Assembly (NCBI RefSeq): GCF_013349955.1
Contig: NZ_JABVXC010000005.1
Coordinates: 113,679 to 177,678, forward strand
DNA length: 64,000 bases
Origin: Onishia taeanensis
Lineage (GTDB): Bacteria > Pseudomonadota > Gammaproteobacteria > Pseudomonadales > Halomonadaceae
Direction: 5' to 3'
Shown here: piece after piece, positions 56,286 to 64,000 of the stretch
Position numbering within the stretch: position 1 is the stretch's first letter
How the letters are laid out: the number at the start of each line of letters is the position of its first letter
Translations under genes and position numbers: made by a program
The notes under the pieces: model-generated
Databases searched by the model: none
The model's input: the letters and a program-made list of their open reading frames with translations, nothing else
What the model was told of the DNA's origin: nothing

Positions 56286-56565
56286 ATGGCCGATCACACC
56301 GCCGAACCTCGCATTACCCTGCATCCGCATTCCCGGCGGGTTCGCATCCTCGATGGTGACACTCTGCTCGCCGATACCCGCAACGCCATCGAATTGTGTG
56401 ACGTGGTTATCCACCTAGACAATATTTGCCGCGTGCGGGTGTGGATATGTCGAAGCTCTCGGTTTCCTCTACCGTCACCCACTGTCCGTTCAAGGGCGGT
56501 ATCAACTATTACTCACTGGTGGATGTGGCTTGGTTTCATGAACAAGCTGCTTGCGAGAAATAGAA
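56286..56565 (+). pseudogene. Frameshifted DUF427 gene
   Basis: The first 38 codons (MADHTAEPRITLHPHSRRVR...) match the intact DUF427 protein at 47309. After NAIELC a single-base deletion (GACGTGG where the intact copy has GAGCGTGG) shifts the frame; the +1 frame then continues with RGYPPRQYLPRAGVDMSKLS, SSTVTHCPFKGG and VDVAWFHEQ. The 3' end is shortened and stops at AAATAG just before A+T-rich DNA begins. Thus both frameshifted and truncated, relative to its sister. Confidence 0.85.
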
Positions 56566-56699
56566 TCTTGGTGGGAAGCTGATATTTCACCTCGGGAAAG
56601 TGCTAGCTAAAAAGTCTTTGGGAACATAAAAATCACTGATGGAATGATTTGTAAATACAGTGTTTTAAATATACAGATTTGAAAATAAGGTTGCTGGTT

Positions 56700-59609
56700 A
56701 TGAATGATCCTAAAGGCTCATTGTGGCGAAAGTGGGATATGCACGTCCATACCCCATACTCGATATTGAACAATCAGTTCGGCGAAGATTTTGATGAGTA
56801 TGTGGTGAGGCTGTTTAAGTCTGCCATTGAGCGTGGAGTGGAGGCTATTGGTATTACAGATTACTGTATTATTGATGGGTATAAAAAGCTGGTGAAAGAT
56901 TATTTGAATGATGAGAAAAAATTAAAGTGTTTGTTTTCTGATGAAGAGGTAGAAAAAATAAGAAAAATAGCTGTATTTCCTAATCTTGAGTTTCGTCTTA
57001 ATAAGCTTGTTATTGGGAATGAAGTTGACTTAAAGTGGAATAGAAAAACTAACTTTCATGTGCTTCTCTCAAATGAGTTGACTCCAGAAGTTATAGAGGA
57101 AGAGTTTCTTTCTCGCGTTGAGTTCGAAATTCAGGCTATACCTGGGCAAAGAGCGGAAAGAAGGGGGTTGTCCAAGTCTAACTTGGAAGCTTATGGGCGC
57201 CAATTGATTGATCAGCACCCCAAGTTTTCTGGGAAAAACCCACTAGCTGTCGGGATATGCAATGCATCTGTAGACTCAGGAGAAATTGCAGATATATTAT
57301 ATTCTGATGCAAGGCTTAAGAGGAAATATTTGCTAGCCCTTCCTTGTGATGAAGATCTTAGTATAGTCAGTTGGGATTCAGCTGGACATGGGCTCAGGAA
57401 AACATTAATTCAACAAAGCCAGCTGGTTTTCTCCTCAAATAAAAATACACGAAAATTTCTGTTGGGTGGATTTCACGGCACTGTTTCCGAATTCAAAAAA
57501 GAATTCGGTTTGCCCAAGGCATGTATTTGGGGATCAGATGCGCATAGTTATGAAGGCTTGTTTAATCCTGATGAAAATAGGAATACTTGGATAAAAGCTG
57601 ACTTGACTTTTGAAGGGCTCAAGCAAGTTGTTTTTGAACCACAGTTTAGAGTTGCTATACAAGAGACTTGTCCTAGCAAGAAGACTGGTTATGAAGTTAT
57701 AGATTCGGTAAGGTTTATCGATAGCTCTGGAAAAGGTTTGTTTCAAGAGGGTGAAATAAATGTCAACCCTGAGCTAACTTCAATAATTGGTGGGAAGTCG
57801 TCGGGTAAATCGTTGTTGTTGTACCATATCGCAAAAACCGCAAACCGCGATGAAACAGAAAAAAAGCGATCTCTGGCGGGAGCTAGCAGCTATAATGAGT
57901 TGTTTGATGAGAAGGCTTTTGACTTTGAAGTTCTTTGGGCCGATGGTAGTGTTCAGAGGTTGAAGGAGAGGAATGCACAAAAGCCAATTACTTATATACC
58001 CCAGTTGTATATTAACAAGCTTGCTGAAGAGAACGGTAGGGATCAGCTTAACGAGCTGGTTTTAGAAGTTATATTCCAAGATGCTTCTGTCAAGCAAAGA
58101 GTGGAGAGTCTTTATAAAGAGCGCGATGTTACAAATGAAAGAATTGGATCGGCTGTGGCCAAGCTAGTTGGGTTGAGGCATCAGTATTCAAGAGCAAAAA
58201 AAGAATTAGAAAATATCGGAGATTTCGAGTCTGTCAAAAAAGAAATAGAGCGGATAAATAATGAAATTGAGCGCGTTCAAAAATCTTCTGGGTTTACACC
58301 TGAAGAGCACCAAGAATACAAGAGCCTGTCTTCTAGGTTGTCTAGGATAGAAAAGCGTAAAGTTTCAATAGAGCTGTTTTCCTCTAACCTTCAAGAGTTG
58401 GGTGATAACCTTGTTGATGAGATTGAATCATCATTGTCAAATGTTGGAATTTATTTAGGTGATGCAAATAGTTCTCCAAAAATCAGTGTTTCCGAGAAAC
58501 TAGCTTCGACGGTCTCCGGGGGGCTCTCTAAGTTAAAGCTTGACATCCAACAAGAAGTTGGTTTTGCAAGAAGTCGCGCAGAAAAGTTGTGTGAGAAGCT
58601 GAAAGCTCAAGAAGTAGCAACCTCTACGGCTCTCGAACAGTTTTCAAAAAAGATAAAAAGCCAAGAAGAGTTGAAAGATCTCCAAGCTTTTCTGAAAAAA
58701 CAAGAGCTAAAGCTCAAGTCGATTGAAGAAGCTGAAAAAGATGTTCAGTTGGTGAGAAAACAAGGCGGAGATATAGCTGCACAGCTACGTAATCTATATT
58801 CACATCTTTTTTCTATATATAAAGATATGGAGGGTGTTTTTAATGATGCCGCAGATGTAGATAGCGAAGTGATTAAGCTAATAGCAAGCGTTGAGTTTGA
58901 TCACGATCGCTTTGATAGTTTCATTGGCTGTTTTGATGGTAGGGGTAGTCTGAGTAGTTTGCTGGGCTGTTCTATAGACGAAGCTAATAGATATAAATAT
59001 AGAAAAGATAGTCACATTGAATCGATATTTGAGATTGTAGAGAAAACTCGTGATTTTTCTAAAATATCGAAAAAAGTTAAAAAGAGTGTTGATGAAGAAG
59101 CATTATTAAGAAATTTGCTGCAAGATTGCTTTTATATATCTTTCGATCTTTTGTATAAAGATGATGACATTATATCTATGTCGCCAGGTAAGCGTGGTTT
59201 GGTTTTGATTAATCTTATACTTCATCTCAGCAATTCTTCCCATCCAATTCTTATTGATCAGCCTGAAGATAATCTAGACAACCGAACTGTGTATAATGAG
59301 CTTAGAGATTTTGTTAGAGAAAGAAAAGTGGGGCGGCAAATAATAATGGTTACACATAACGCAAACATGGTTGTGTCTACTGATTCGGAATGCGTTGTTG
59401 TTGCGAATCAATCTGGGCAGCAAAGGGGTGTGGAAAATGAAAGCTGTAAGTTTGAGTATGTCTCCGGCGCTATTGAGTACACGTTCATAAACTTACAAGC
59501 ACCGTCTGTTCTAAAGGCTTATGGGATTCGAGAGCATATATGTGAAGTTCTAGAAGGCGGTCAGCTTGCATTCGAGGAACGAGAAAGAAAGTATGCTTTT
59601 AGATCCTGA
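56700..59609 (+). CDS. TrlF-family PHP-domain/SMC-like ATPase
   Basis: 969 residues. N-terminal PHP phosphoesterase domain: DMHVHTPYS gives the metal pair H15/H17, GITDY D54, further acidic residues in FPNLEFRL and GNEVDL, and the late motif WGSDAHSYE. The ATPase has Walker A GGKSSGKS (~363), a long coiled coil (~450-720), Walker B LIDQPEDNLDNR (~850) and a switch histidine in IMVTHNANMVV. This is the TrlF arrangement: SMC-like ATP sensor plus metal-dependent PHP hydrolase/nuclease. Composition is strikingly A+T rich against host genes on both sides, pointing to transfer. ATG 56700 has AAGG upstream; a TTG at 56679 is possible. Confidence 0.85.
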   Translation: MNDPKGSLWRKWDMHVHTPYSILNNQFGEDFDEYVVRLFKSAIERGVEAIGITDYCIIDGYKKLVKDYLNDEKKLKCLFSDEEVEKIRKIAVFPNLEFRLNKLVIGNEVDLKWNRKTNFHVLLSNELTPEVIEEEFLSRVEFEIQAIPGQRAERRGLSKSNLEAYGRQLIDQHPKFSGKNPLAVGICNASVDSGEIADILYSDARLKRKYLLALPCDEDLSIVSWDSAGHGLRKTLIQQSQLVFSSNKNTRKFLLGGFHGTVSEFKKEFGLPKACIWGSDAHSYEGLFNPDENRNTWIKADLTFEGLKQVVFEPQFRVAIQETCPSKKTGYEVIDSVRFIDSSGKGLFQEGEINVNPELTSIIGGKSSGKSLLLYHIAKTANRDETEKKRSLAGASSYNELFDEKAFDFEVLWADGSVQRLKERNAQKPITYIPQLYINKLAEENGRDQLNELVLEVIFQDASVKQRVESLYKERDVTNERIGSAVAKLVGLRHQYSRAKKELENIGDFESVKKEIERINNEIERVQKSSGFTPEEHQEYKSLSSRLSRIEKRKVSIELFSSNLQELGDNLVDEIESSLSNVGIYLGDANSSPKISVSEKLASTVSGGLSKLKLDIQQEVGFARSRAEKLCEKLKAQEVATSTALEQFSKKIKSQEELKDLQAFLKKQELKLKSIEEAEKDVQLVRKQGGDIAAQLRNLYSHLFSIYKDMEGVFNDAADVDSEVIKLIASVEFDHDRFDSFIGCFDGRGSLSSLLGCSIDEANRYKYRKDSHIESIFEIVEKTRDFSKISKKVKKSVDEEALLRNLLQDCFYISFDLLYKDDDIISMSPGKRGLVLINLILHLSNSSHPILIDQPEDNLDNRTVYNELRDFVRERKVGRQIIMVTHNANMVVSTDSECVVVANQSGQQRGVENESCKFEYVSGAIEYTFINLQAPSVLKAYGIREHICEVLEGGQLAFEERERKYAFRS

Positions 59610-59665
59610 TGTGTGTCGGGTTTCGGATGATTAACTGCTCGTTTGGCAAAAGAACTTGCACCAGC

Positions 59666-59836
59666 TCATACCCCACTCACCCGCATCTCTCGCCGCTGCG
59701 CCGCGCCCATCAGCTGGCCGCGGCCAGTTTCCACCAGCGTCAGCCAGTGGCGGGTTCGGATGATGACATTGTAGGCCAGCTTCCGGGTGAGGATGGGGTT
59801 CGGCGCGTCGAGCAGCACCAGCGCGGCGTGGGTGGA
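59666..59836 (-). pseudogene. Duplicated 3' end of recD (remnant)
   Basis: The minus strand encodes about 55 residues matching the RecD C-terminus (THAALVLLDAPNPILTRKL, RHWLTLVETGRGQLM, AAQRREMRVSG) and ends at an equivalent stop. By eye it is near 89% identical to 60689-60860 over ~166 nt, including a 47-of-48 identical block. It has no 5' part: the homology breaks off at A+T-rich DNA just upstream. Interpreted as the old or incoming recD end left by an insertion. Confidence 0.85.
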
Positions 59837-59840
59837 TAAT

Positions 59841-59861
59841 CGGGGGCTGTCCCCGTTTTTT
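59841..59861 (+). terminator. Terminator-like hairpin with T run
   Basis: CGGGG/CCCCG stem with a 5-nt loop followed by TTTTTT, at the junction between the recD remnant and A+T-rich DNA. It could end transcription from the TrlF-like gene 230 nt upstream, or be a leftover of the inserted element. Confidence 0.6.
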
Positions 59862-59901
59862 CCAATATTGGGCGCTCTTTCGCATATAAAATACCGCATC
59901 G

Positions 59902-60462
59902 CTAGTACTGAATAATCATACGTCTATAATAATGCGGATCACTTACCTTGGGGTTAAAAATACAGTCCACGAACTCACCATCAGTGCTTCCAAATCCATC
60001 GCTCATGCCGCTGATTACAAAACTACTTCTGTGATTTTCATATATTTCAAAATGAAAGTCCATGAAAAATCCCAAAAAGTCAATGTCGTAAAAGCATTCG
60101 GATTTTCTTCCCGACTCATAAAAACTTTCCCGTTTTGTTGAACCATCATCATACCTGTAACGATCTTCCAGTTTAGACAGCACATCATCTTCGATGCTTT
60201 TCAACTCGGATTTCTGTAAGTCATGTCTGCACTTAAATGCACAAAACAAATAATACCTCGGGTTGCCGGAACTGTACGATCTGGCTGACAGATCTCCCAT
60301 AGTCAGCCCTACTTTTGCAAAAGTATTATTTGCAGCATCGGCAGCCAAATACAACCAGGTCTCTGTTGACTCGAAATCTAGTCTTGATCTCTCCCTGATA
60401 TATTCCAGTTTGTAATCGTCAGAAATATCAATGTCGTCAAGGGTTCTTTTTTCTTTTCTCAA
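59902..60462 (-). CDS. A+T-rich orphan gene, possibly GIY-YIG-like
   Basis: 186 residues in low-GC DNA between the two recD ends. The segment ETWLYLAADAANNTFAKVGL, then SARSYSSGNPRYYLF and KSELKSIEDDVLSKL, has the order seen in GIY-YIG/T5orf172-type domains (Y-x-Y, then KIG-like, then R, then a helix with E), but the signature is degenerate. The C-terminal half is rich in aromatic residues (FLGFFMDFHFEIYENH). I cannot name a family. ATG 60462 has no strong ribosome site. Confidence 0.65.
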   Translation of the reverse strand: MRKEKRTLDDIDISDDYKLEYIRERSRLDFESTETWLYLAADAANNTFAKVGLTMGDLSARSYSSGNPRYYLFCAFKCRHDLQKSELKSIEDDVLSKLEDRYRYDDGSTKRESFYESGRKSECFYDIDFLGFFMDFHFEIYENHRSSFVISGMSDGFGSTDGEFVDCIFNPKVSDPHYYRRMIIQY

Positions 60463-60688
60463 TTTTCTATCCTTTGCTTATAGGAATGTGTCGAATTAAA
60501 GTGGTCATAAAAGTCGTGGCAAATAAAATATTTCACATCATTGCAGTCATGCAAGTCGATATGCTAGTGGGGCACGACCTTCCTGCGTTACCCTAGGCTA
60601 ATCATGACTGGTAATTGCCAATCGTTAACGACTGCTTTTGGCTGAAAGCAGACCTAAACATTGGCTTGAATAAGAGAGCCGAAGCCCA

Positions 60689-62917
60689 TCAGCTCCCCAG
60701 CCCACTCACCCGCATCACCCGTCTCTGCGCCGTGTCCATCAGCTGGCCGCGGCCAGTTTCCACCAGCGTTAGCCAGTGGCGGGCGCGTGTGATGCCGGTG
60801 TAAACCAGCTCCCGGGTGAGGATGGGGTTCGGCGCGTCGGGCAGCACCAGGGCGGCGTGGGTGAACTCCGAGCCCTGTGATTTGTGCACCGTCATCGCGA
60901 ACACCGTCTCCACCGACTGCAGGCGGCTGGGCAGCACCCACTTGATGCGGTCGGTGCCGTCGCCGGCGGGGAAGGCGACCCGCAGCAGGCGGCGATTGTC
61001 GTCGCCGGGCGAGGCGCCCGGGCGCGGCATATCCAGGGTGATGCCGATATCGCCGTTCATCAGCCCCAGGCCGTAGTCGTTCTTGGTGACGAGCACTGGG
61101 CGGCCGGGGTACCAGCGCTGGCGGCCGTCCTGGCTGTCGATCAGCTTCTCCCGCTCCAGCGCCTGGCGCACCCGCTCGTTCAGGCCTTCCACGCCCCATG
61201 AGCCACGGCGCAGCGCGCACAGCAGCTGGAAGTCGCCGTGGGCTGCCAACACGGCACGTGCCCAGTCATCGAAGTCCTGCTGTTCGGCGTCGTCGGTTGG
61301 GCGCCGCTCGGCCATCACGCTCAGGAAGTGGCGATAGCCCACCGGCGGCGGCAGCGTTTCGTCGCGATGTACTCGGCCCTGGCCGGCATGGGGAAAACGC
61401 TCGGGGCAGCCGGTCACCGCTAGGCGGGCCAGGCCGCGCTCGTCGTCGGCGGAAAGCTTCAGGTGCGAAAGGTCGGCGAAGCCGTGGTTGAGGGCGTCGC
61501 CAATCGCTTTGCGCTTGGCGGCGGGCTCGGCTTCCAGGTTGATAGCGGCGGCCAGTTGGCCGATGCCGCTATCTGCCGTGAAGCGGTGGCTGACGCGCAG
61601 CATGGCGATGGCTTGGTCCAGCGGCTGGCCGTCGGCGTCCAGGGTGTCGCTTGGCAGCGGCTGGCCGGTGGCCTCGGCCAGCCACTCGGCGGTGGCCGGG
61701 GTGTAGTGGCCGCCCTCGGCCCGGGCGCACAGGTCGCCGAGCACGGAGCCGGCCTCCACCGAGGCGAGCTGGTCCTTGTCGCCGAGCAGCACCAGCCGCG
61801 CCCGGGGCGGCAGCGCTTCGAGCATCGCGGCCATCATGCCCACGTCCACCATCGAGGCCTCGTCTACCACCAGCACGTCCAGCGGCAGCGGGTTGTGGCG
61901 GTCGTGGCGGAAGCGGCGGGTATCGGGGCGCGAGCCGAGCAATCTATGCAGCGTACTCACCTCTTTCGGAATCACCTCGCGCAGCCGCTCGGGATCGTCG
62001 TCCAGGCCGTCGAGTTCGAGCTTGGCCACCTGGCTGGCGATGGACTCGTTGAGCCGGGCGGCGGCCTTGCCGGTGGGCGCAGCCAGGCGAATGCGCAGGG
62101 CCTGCTTTCCTTCCCCCTCGTCTTCACCGAACGCCAGTGCCTGCAGCAGGGCGAGCAAGCGTACCACGGTGGTGGTCTTGCCGGTGCCGGGTCCGCCGGT
62201 GATCACCGCGAAGCGCGAGCGGCCGGCCAGGGCACAGGCGGCCTTCTGCCAGTCGAGCGGCGCGGGCTGTGTGGGCTCGGGAAACAGCGCATCGAGGATC
62301 GGGCGTAAGCGAGCCGCATCCGGGGCGTCGTCGTTATCCGTTCCCCCGAGCCTTGCGACAATCCGGCTGTGAATATCCTGCTCGTGCTGCCAGTAGCGGC
62401 GCAGGTAGAGGCGTGGGCGCGCATTGGTGCCGGCCAGCACCAGCGGCGTGCTGCCGGGGCCTTCGGCCACTAGCTCGGGCTGAGAAAGCGCCGCGCGCCA
62501 GGCGTCGAGCTCCAGCGCAGTCATCACCCGGCTGGGCAACGGTGGAGGGTCCTCCAGGCTATCGCCCTCTGGCGGCAGCGAGAGCGCCAGGTCCGGGGTG
62601 GCCAGGGTCTGAGCCAGGTCGAGACACACATGGCCGCGGCCGAGCTGGTGGCTGGCCAGCGCCGCCGCCAGCAGCAGCAGGGGTGAGGCCTCACTTACCG
62701 GGCTCCCTTTACTCTCCCTGCTTTCGCGGCTCGCCTCGCGATGCAGAAAGGCGGCGAAGGCGCGGTCCAGCGATCGCAGCCAGCCGCGCTCCACCCAGCG
62801 GTCGAGCAGGGCGAACAGCACCGCGTGATCGGCCAGCGCATATTCGGGCGCTTGAATCAGCGCGGTCTCCGGGGCGTCGGTATTGACCGGGGAGGCGTTG
62901 GAAGATGTCGGCATCAT
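60689..62917 (-). CDS. recD: Exodeoxyribonuclease V subunit alpha (RecD helicase)
   Basis: 742-residue 5'-3' SF1B helicase subunit of RecBCD. Walker A GGPGTGKTTTV near residue 238, motif II VVDEASMVDVGMM, motif III LLGDKDQLASVEAG, then the C-terminal FAMTVHKSQGSEFTHAAL and the motif VI region TGITRARHWL. Start ATG 62917 follows GGAGGCC; it overlaps the recB stop (ATGATG with TGA). A large diverse segment is typical of RecD. Its last ~57 codons are duplicated at 59666-59836, so the current 3' end may have been exchanged by recombination. Confidence 0.95.
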   Translation of the reverse strand: MMPTSSNASPVNTDAPETALIQAPEYALADHAVLFALLDRWVERGWLRSLDRAFAAFLHREASRESRESKGSPVSEASPLLLLAAALASHQLGRGHVCLDLAQTLATPDLALSLPPEGDSLEDPPPLPSRVMTALELDAWRAALSQPELVAEGPGSTPLVLAGTNARPRLYLRRYWQHEQDIHSRIVARLGGTDNDDAPDAARLRPILDALFPEPTQPAPLDWQKAACALAGRSRFAVITGGPGTGKTTTVVRLLALLQALAFGEDEGEGKQALRIRLAAPTGKAAARLNESIASQVAKLELDGLDDDPERLREVIPKEVSTLHRLLGSRPDTRRFRHDRHNPLPLDVLVVDEASMVDVGMMAAMLEALPPRARLVLLGDKDQLASVEAGSVLGDLCARAEGGHYTPATAEWLAEATGQPLPSDTLDADGQPLDQAIAMLRVSHRFTADSGIGQLAAAINLEAEPAAKRKAIGDALNHGFADLSHLKLSADDERGLARLAVTGCPERFPHAGQGRVHRDETLPPPVGYRHFLSVMAERRPTDDAEQQDFDDWARAVLAAHGDFQLLCALRRGSWGVEGLNERVRQALEREKLIDSQDGRQRWYPGRPVLVTKNDYGLGLMNGDIGITLDMPRPGASPGDDNRRLLRVAFPAGDGTDRIKWVLPSRLQSVETVFAMTVHKSQGSEFTHAALVLPDAPNPILTRELVYTGITRARHWLTLVETGRGQLMDTAQRRVMRVSGLGS

Positions 62918-64000
62918 GTGGCGGCCTCCTCGGCACTGAACAGGGCATCGAGCGCTAGGATCAGCTCGCTTGGCGGGCGTTCGGCGTGTACGCCACGGGA
63001 GGGCGCGCGGGTGCCGCGCAGGAAGACGTAAAGCGCTCCGCCCAGGTGGCGTTCGATATCGTAGTCCGGCAGCCTGGCCTTGAGTAGCCGGTGCAGGGCC
63101 AGCAGGTAGAGGCAGTACTGCACGTCGTAGCGCTTCTCAAGCACGGCCTCAAACATCGCCGCCTCGGTGTAGGCGGCATCGTCCGCGCCCAGGTGGTTGG
63201 ACTTCCAGTCGAGCACATAGAAGCGCCCCTCGTGTTCCACCACCAGGTCGATAAAGCCCTTGAGCATGCCGTTGAGCGTATCGGGCTCGAGCGCTGGCCT
63301 TGGGCGCCCACCGAGTGTGTGAGTGCTTACAAGGGCGTCCAGTTGGCGGGTGTCGACCTTATGGGCGGCGAACCAGAATTCCAGCTCGACGCGGTAGTCG
63401 GTGGCGCCGTTTAGAGCAGCGAGGCGCAGCGGTGCGGCCTCGCCATCGCTAGGGGGCGGCACCGGTAGCGGTGTGGTCAAAAGCTCCGGCAACCACTGTT
63501 CGAGTGCGGTGATCTGGCCTTCCCAGCCGCGGCGGTTGGCGCGCCGGGCCAGGGTATCGGCGCGTAGCGCCTCGTCCTCGGACACCTGGGCGAAGCCTTC
63601 TTCGCCAGCCCATTCCAGCAGGCCGTGCAGGAAGGTGCCCGCCGAGGGCCCGCGGGGAAAGCGGTGAAGCGAGCCTTCGCTCACCGTGGCGGCGTTGGCA
63701 TCGAAGGGCTCGTGGATCACCTCCATGGCCGTCGCCTCATCGGCGGTGGTGGGCTCGGGGGAGGGCTCGGCCTCGTCGTCTGCTCCTGAGCTGTCCTCAT
63801 CCGGGGTGGCGCCGGTGCGCAGCGCCGAGTAGCTGGCGATCCACCAGTGCTCGCGGATCTTTCGAGTGGGCGCGCGGGCCTCACCCAGCGGCACATCATC
63901 GCTGGCAAGCTCCACCGGCGTGGCATCGGCCTCTGGGGCGTCCTGCACCGTGACTCTCTGGGCACAATCGCCAGGGTTCTTGTCGGCCAGCGCTTCGAGC
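62914..64000 (-). CDS. recB: Exodeoxyribonuclease V subunit beta RecB, C-terminal part
   Basis: The frame is open to the window edge, leaving the C-terminal 361 residues: the linker and the nuclease domain. The nuclease site is visible as GFIDLVVEHEGRFYVLDWKS (D...DxK), followed by a Y-rich helix (YDVQYCLYLLALHR) with the QxxxY motif. A potential GTG at 63948 is internal, not the true start. Its stop TGA overlaps the recD start, giving translational coupling. Confidence 0.95.
   Translation of the reverse strand, partial: LEALADKNPGDCAQRVTVQDAPEADATPVELASDDVPLGEARAPTRKIREHWWIASYSALRTGATPDEDSSGADDEAEPSPEPTTADEATAMEVIHEPFDANAATVSEGSLHRFPRGPSAGTFLHGLLEWAGEEGFAQVSEDEALRADTLARRANRRGWEGQITALEQWLPELLTTPLPVPPPSDGEAAPLRLAALNGATDYRVELEFWFAAHKVDTRQLDALVSTHTLGGRPRPALEPDTLNGMLKGFIDLVVEHEGRFYVLDWKSNHLGADDAAYTEAAMFEAVLEKRYDVQYCLYLLALHRLLKARLPDYDIERHLGGALYVFLRGTRAPSRGVHAERPPSELILALDALFSAEEAAT

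Noticed and set aside
59631-59899. Minus-strand frames starting MRYFICERAP or MRKSAQYWKK as real genes
   Set aside because: Their C-terminal parts are only the copied recD tail read in frame or out of frame; the N-terminal parts are junction DNA.
61463-62308. 281-codon + strand frame inside recD
   Set aside because: Antisense shadow of recD with low-complexity sequence; the minus-strand frame has all helicase motifs.

Overview
The window is high-GC DNA from a gammaproteobacterium, most likely a member of the Halomonadaceae (Halomonas-like). This is an inference from gene content: an NhaD-type Na+/H+ antiporter, a GH13 alpha-glucosidase closely resembling the Halomonas enzyme, a TRAP-linked erythronate/threonate pathway, and RecB/RecD at the right end. 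No rRNA, tRNA or CRISPR array was seen.

Layout. (1) 1-9.3 kb is an alpha-glucoside island: malF (cut by the window edge) and malG on +, then malK, a GH13 alpha-glucosidase and a MalT-type activator on -, and a GH32 invertase on +. (2) 9.3-19.7 kb is a four-carbon sugar-acid catabolic cluster: a LacI-type regulator divergent from ltnD-otnK-otnC-otnI-denD, a three-gene TRAP transporter and a second 3-hydroxyisobutyrate-dehydrogenase-family enzyme. (3) 19.7-21.7 kb holds a TRIC-type channel and a lipoprotein. (4) 21.7-27.0 kb is a minus-strand operon of four genes: small phosphate-binding-like periplasmic protein, outer-membrane porin-like protein, membrane PAS/GGDEF/EAL protein, and a LuxI-like acyltransferase. 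(5) 27.4-33.2 kb carries nhaD, a DUF3581 gene, zntB and two exported proteins. (6) 33.2-39.9 kb is a signalling block: OmpR-type regulator, molybdopterin-domain-like periplasmic protein plus hybrid kinase with Hpt, REC-EAL regulator, and a chemoreceptor with a CheR-tether-like tail. (7) 40.1-53.5 kb is mixed housekeeping/accessory: NAD(P)-binding protein, nitroreductase, YgjV, an MFS transporter with a long acidic tail, class D beta-lactamase, DUF1499, DUF427, TauD-family dioxygenase, DUF2235 hydrolase, a voltage-sensor-only membrane protein, a flavin oxidoreductase and its divergent LysR. (8) 53.6-60.6 kb is the accessory zone: an AAA ATPase translationally coupled to a PD-(D/E)XK nuclease (candidate defence pair), a YjaB-like acetyltransferase, a frameshifted DUF427 copy, an AT-rich TrlF-like PHP-ATPase gene, a duplicated recD 3' end, and an AT-rich orphan gene. 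(9) 60.7-64 kb is recD and the 3' part of recB.

Two patterns cross the annotation. First, the 3' end of recD is present twice (59666-59836 and 60689-60860), with low-GC genes on both sides of the extra copy, which looks like stepwise insertion at a recD-end hotspot. Second, at least nine intergenic spacers contain almost exactly three tandem copies of an 11-15 nt unit whose sequence differs at every locus. All family assignments rest on reading motifs by eye; no database search was run.
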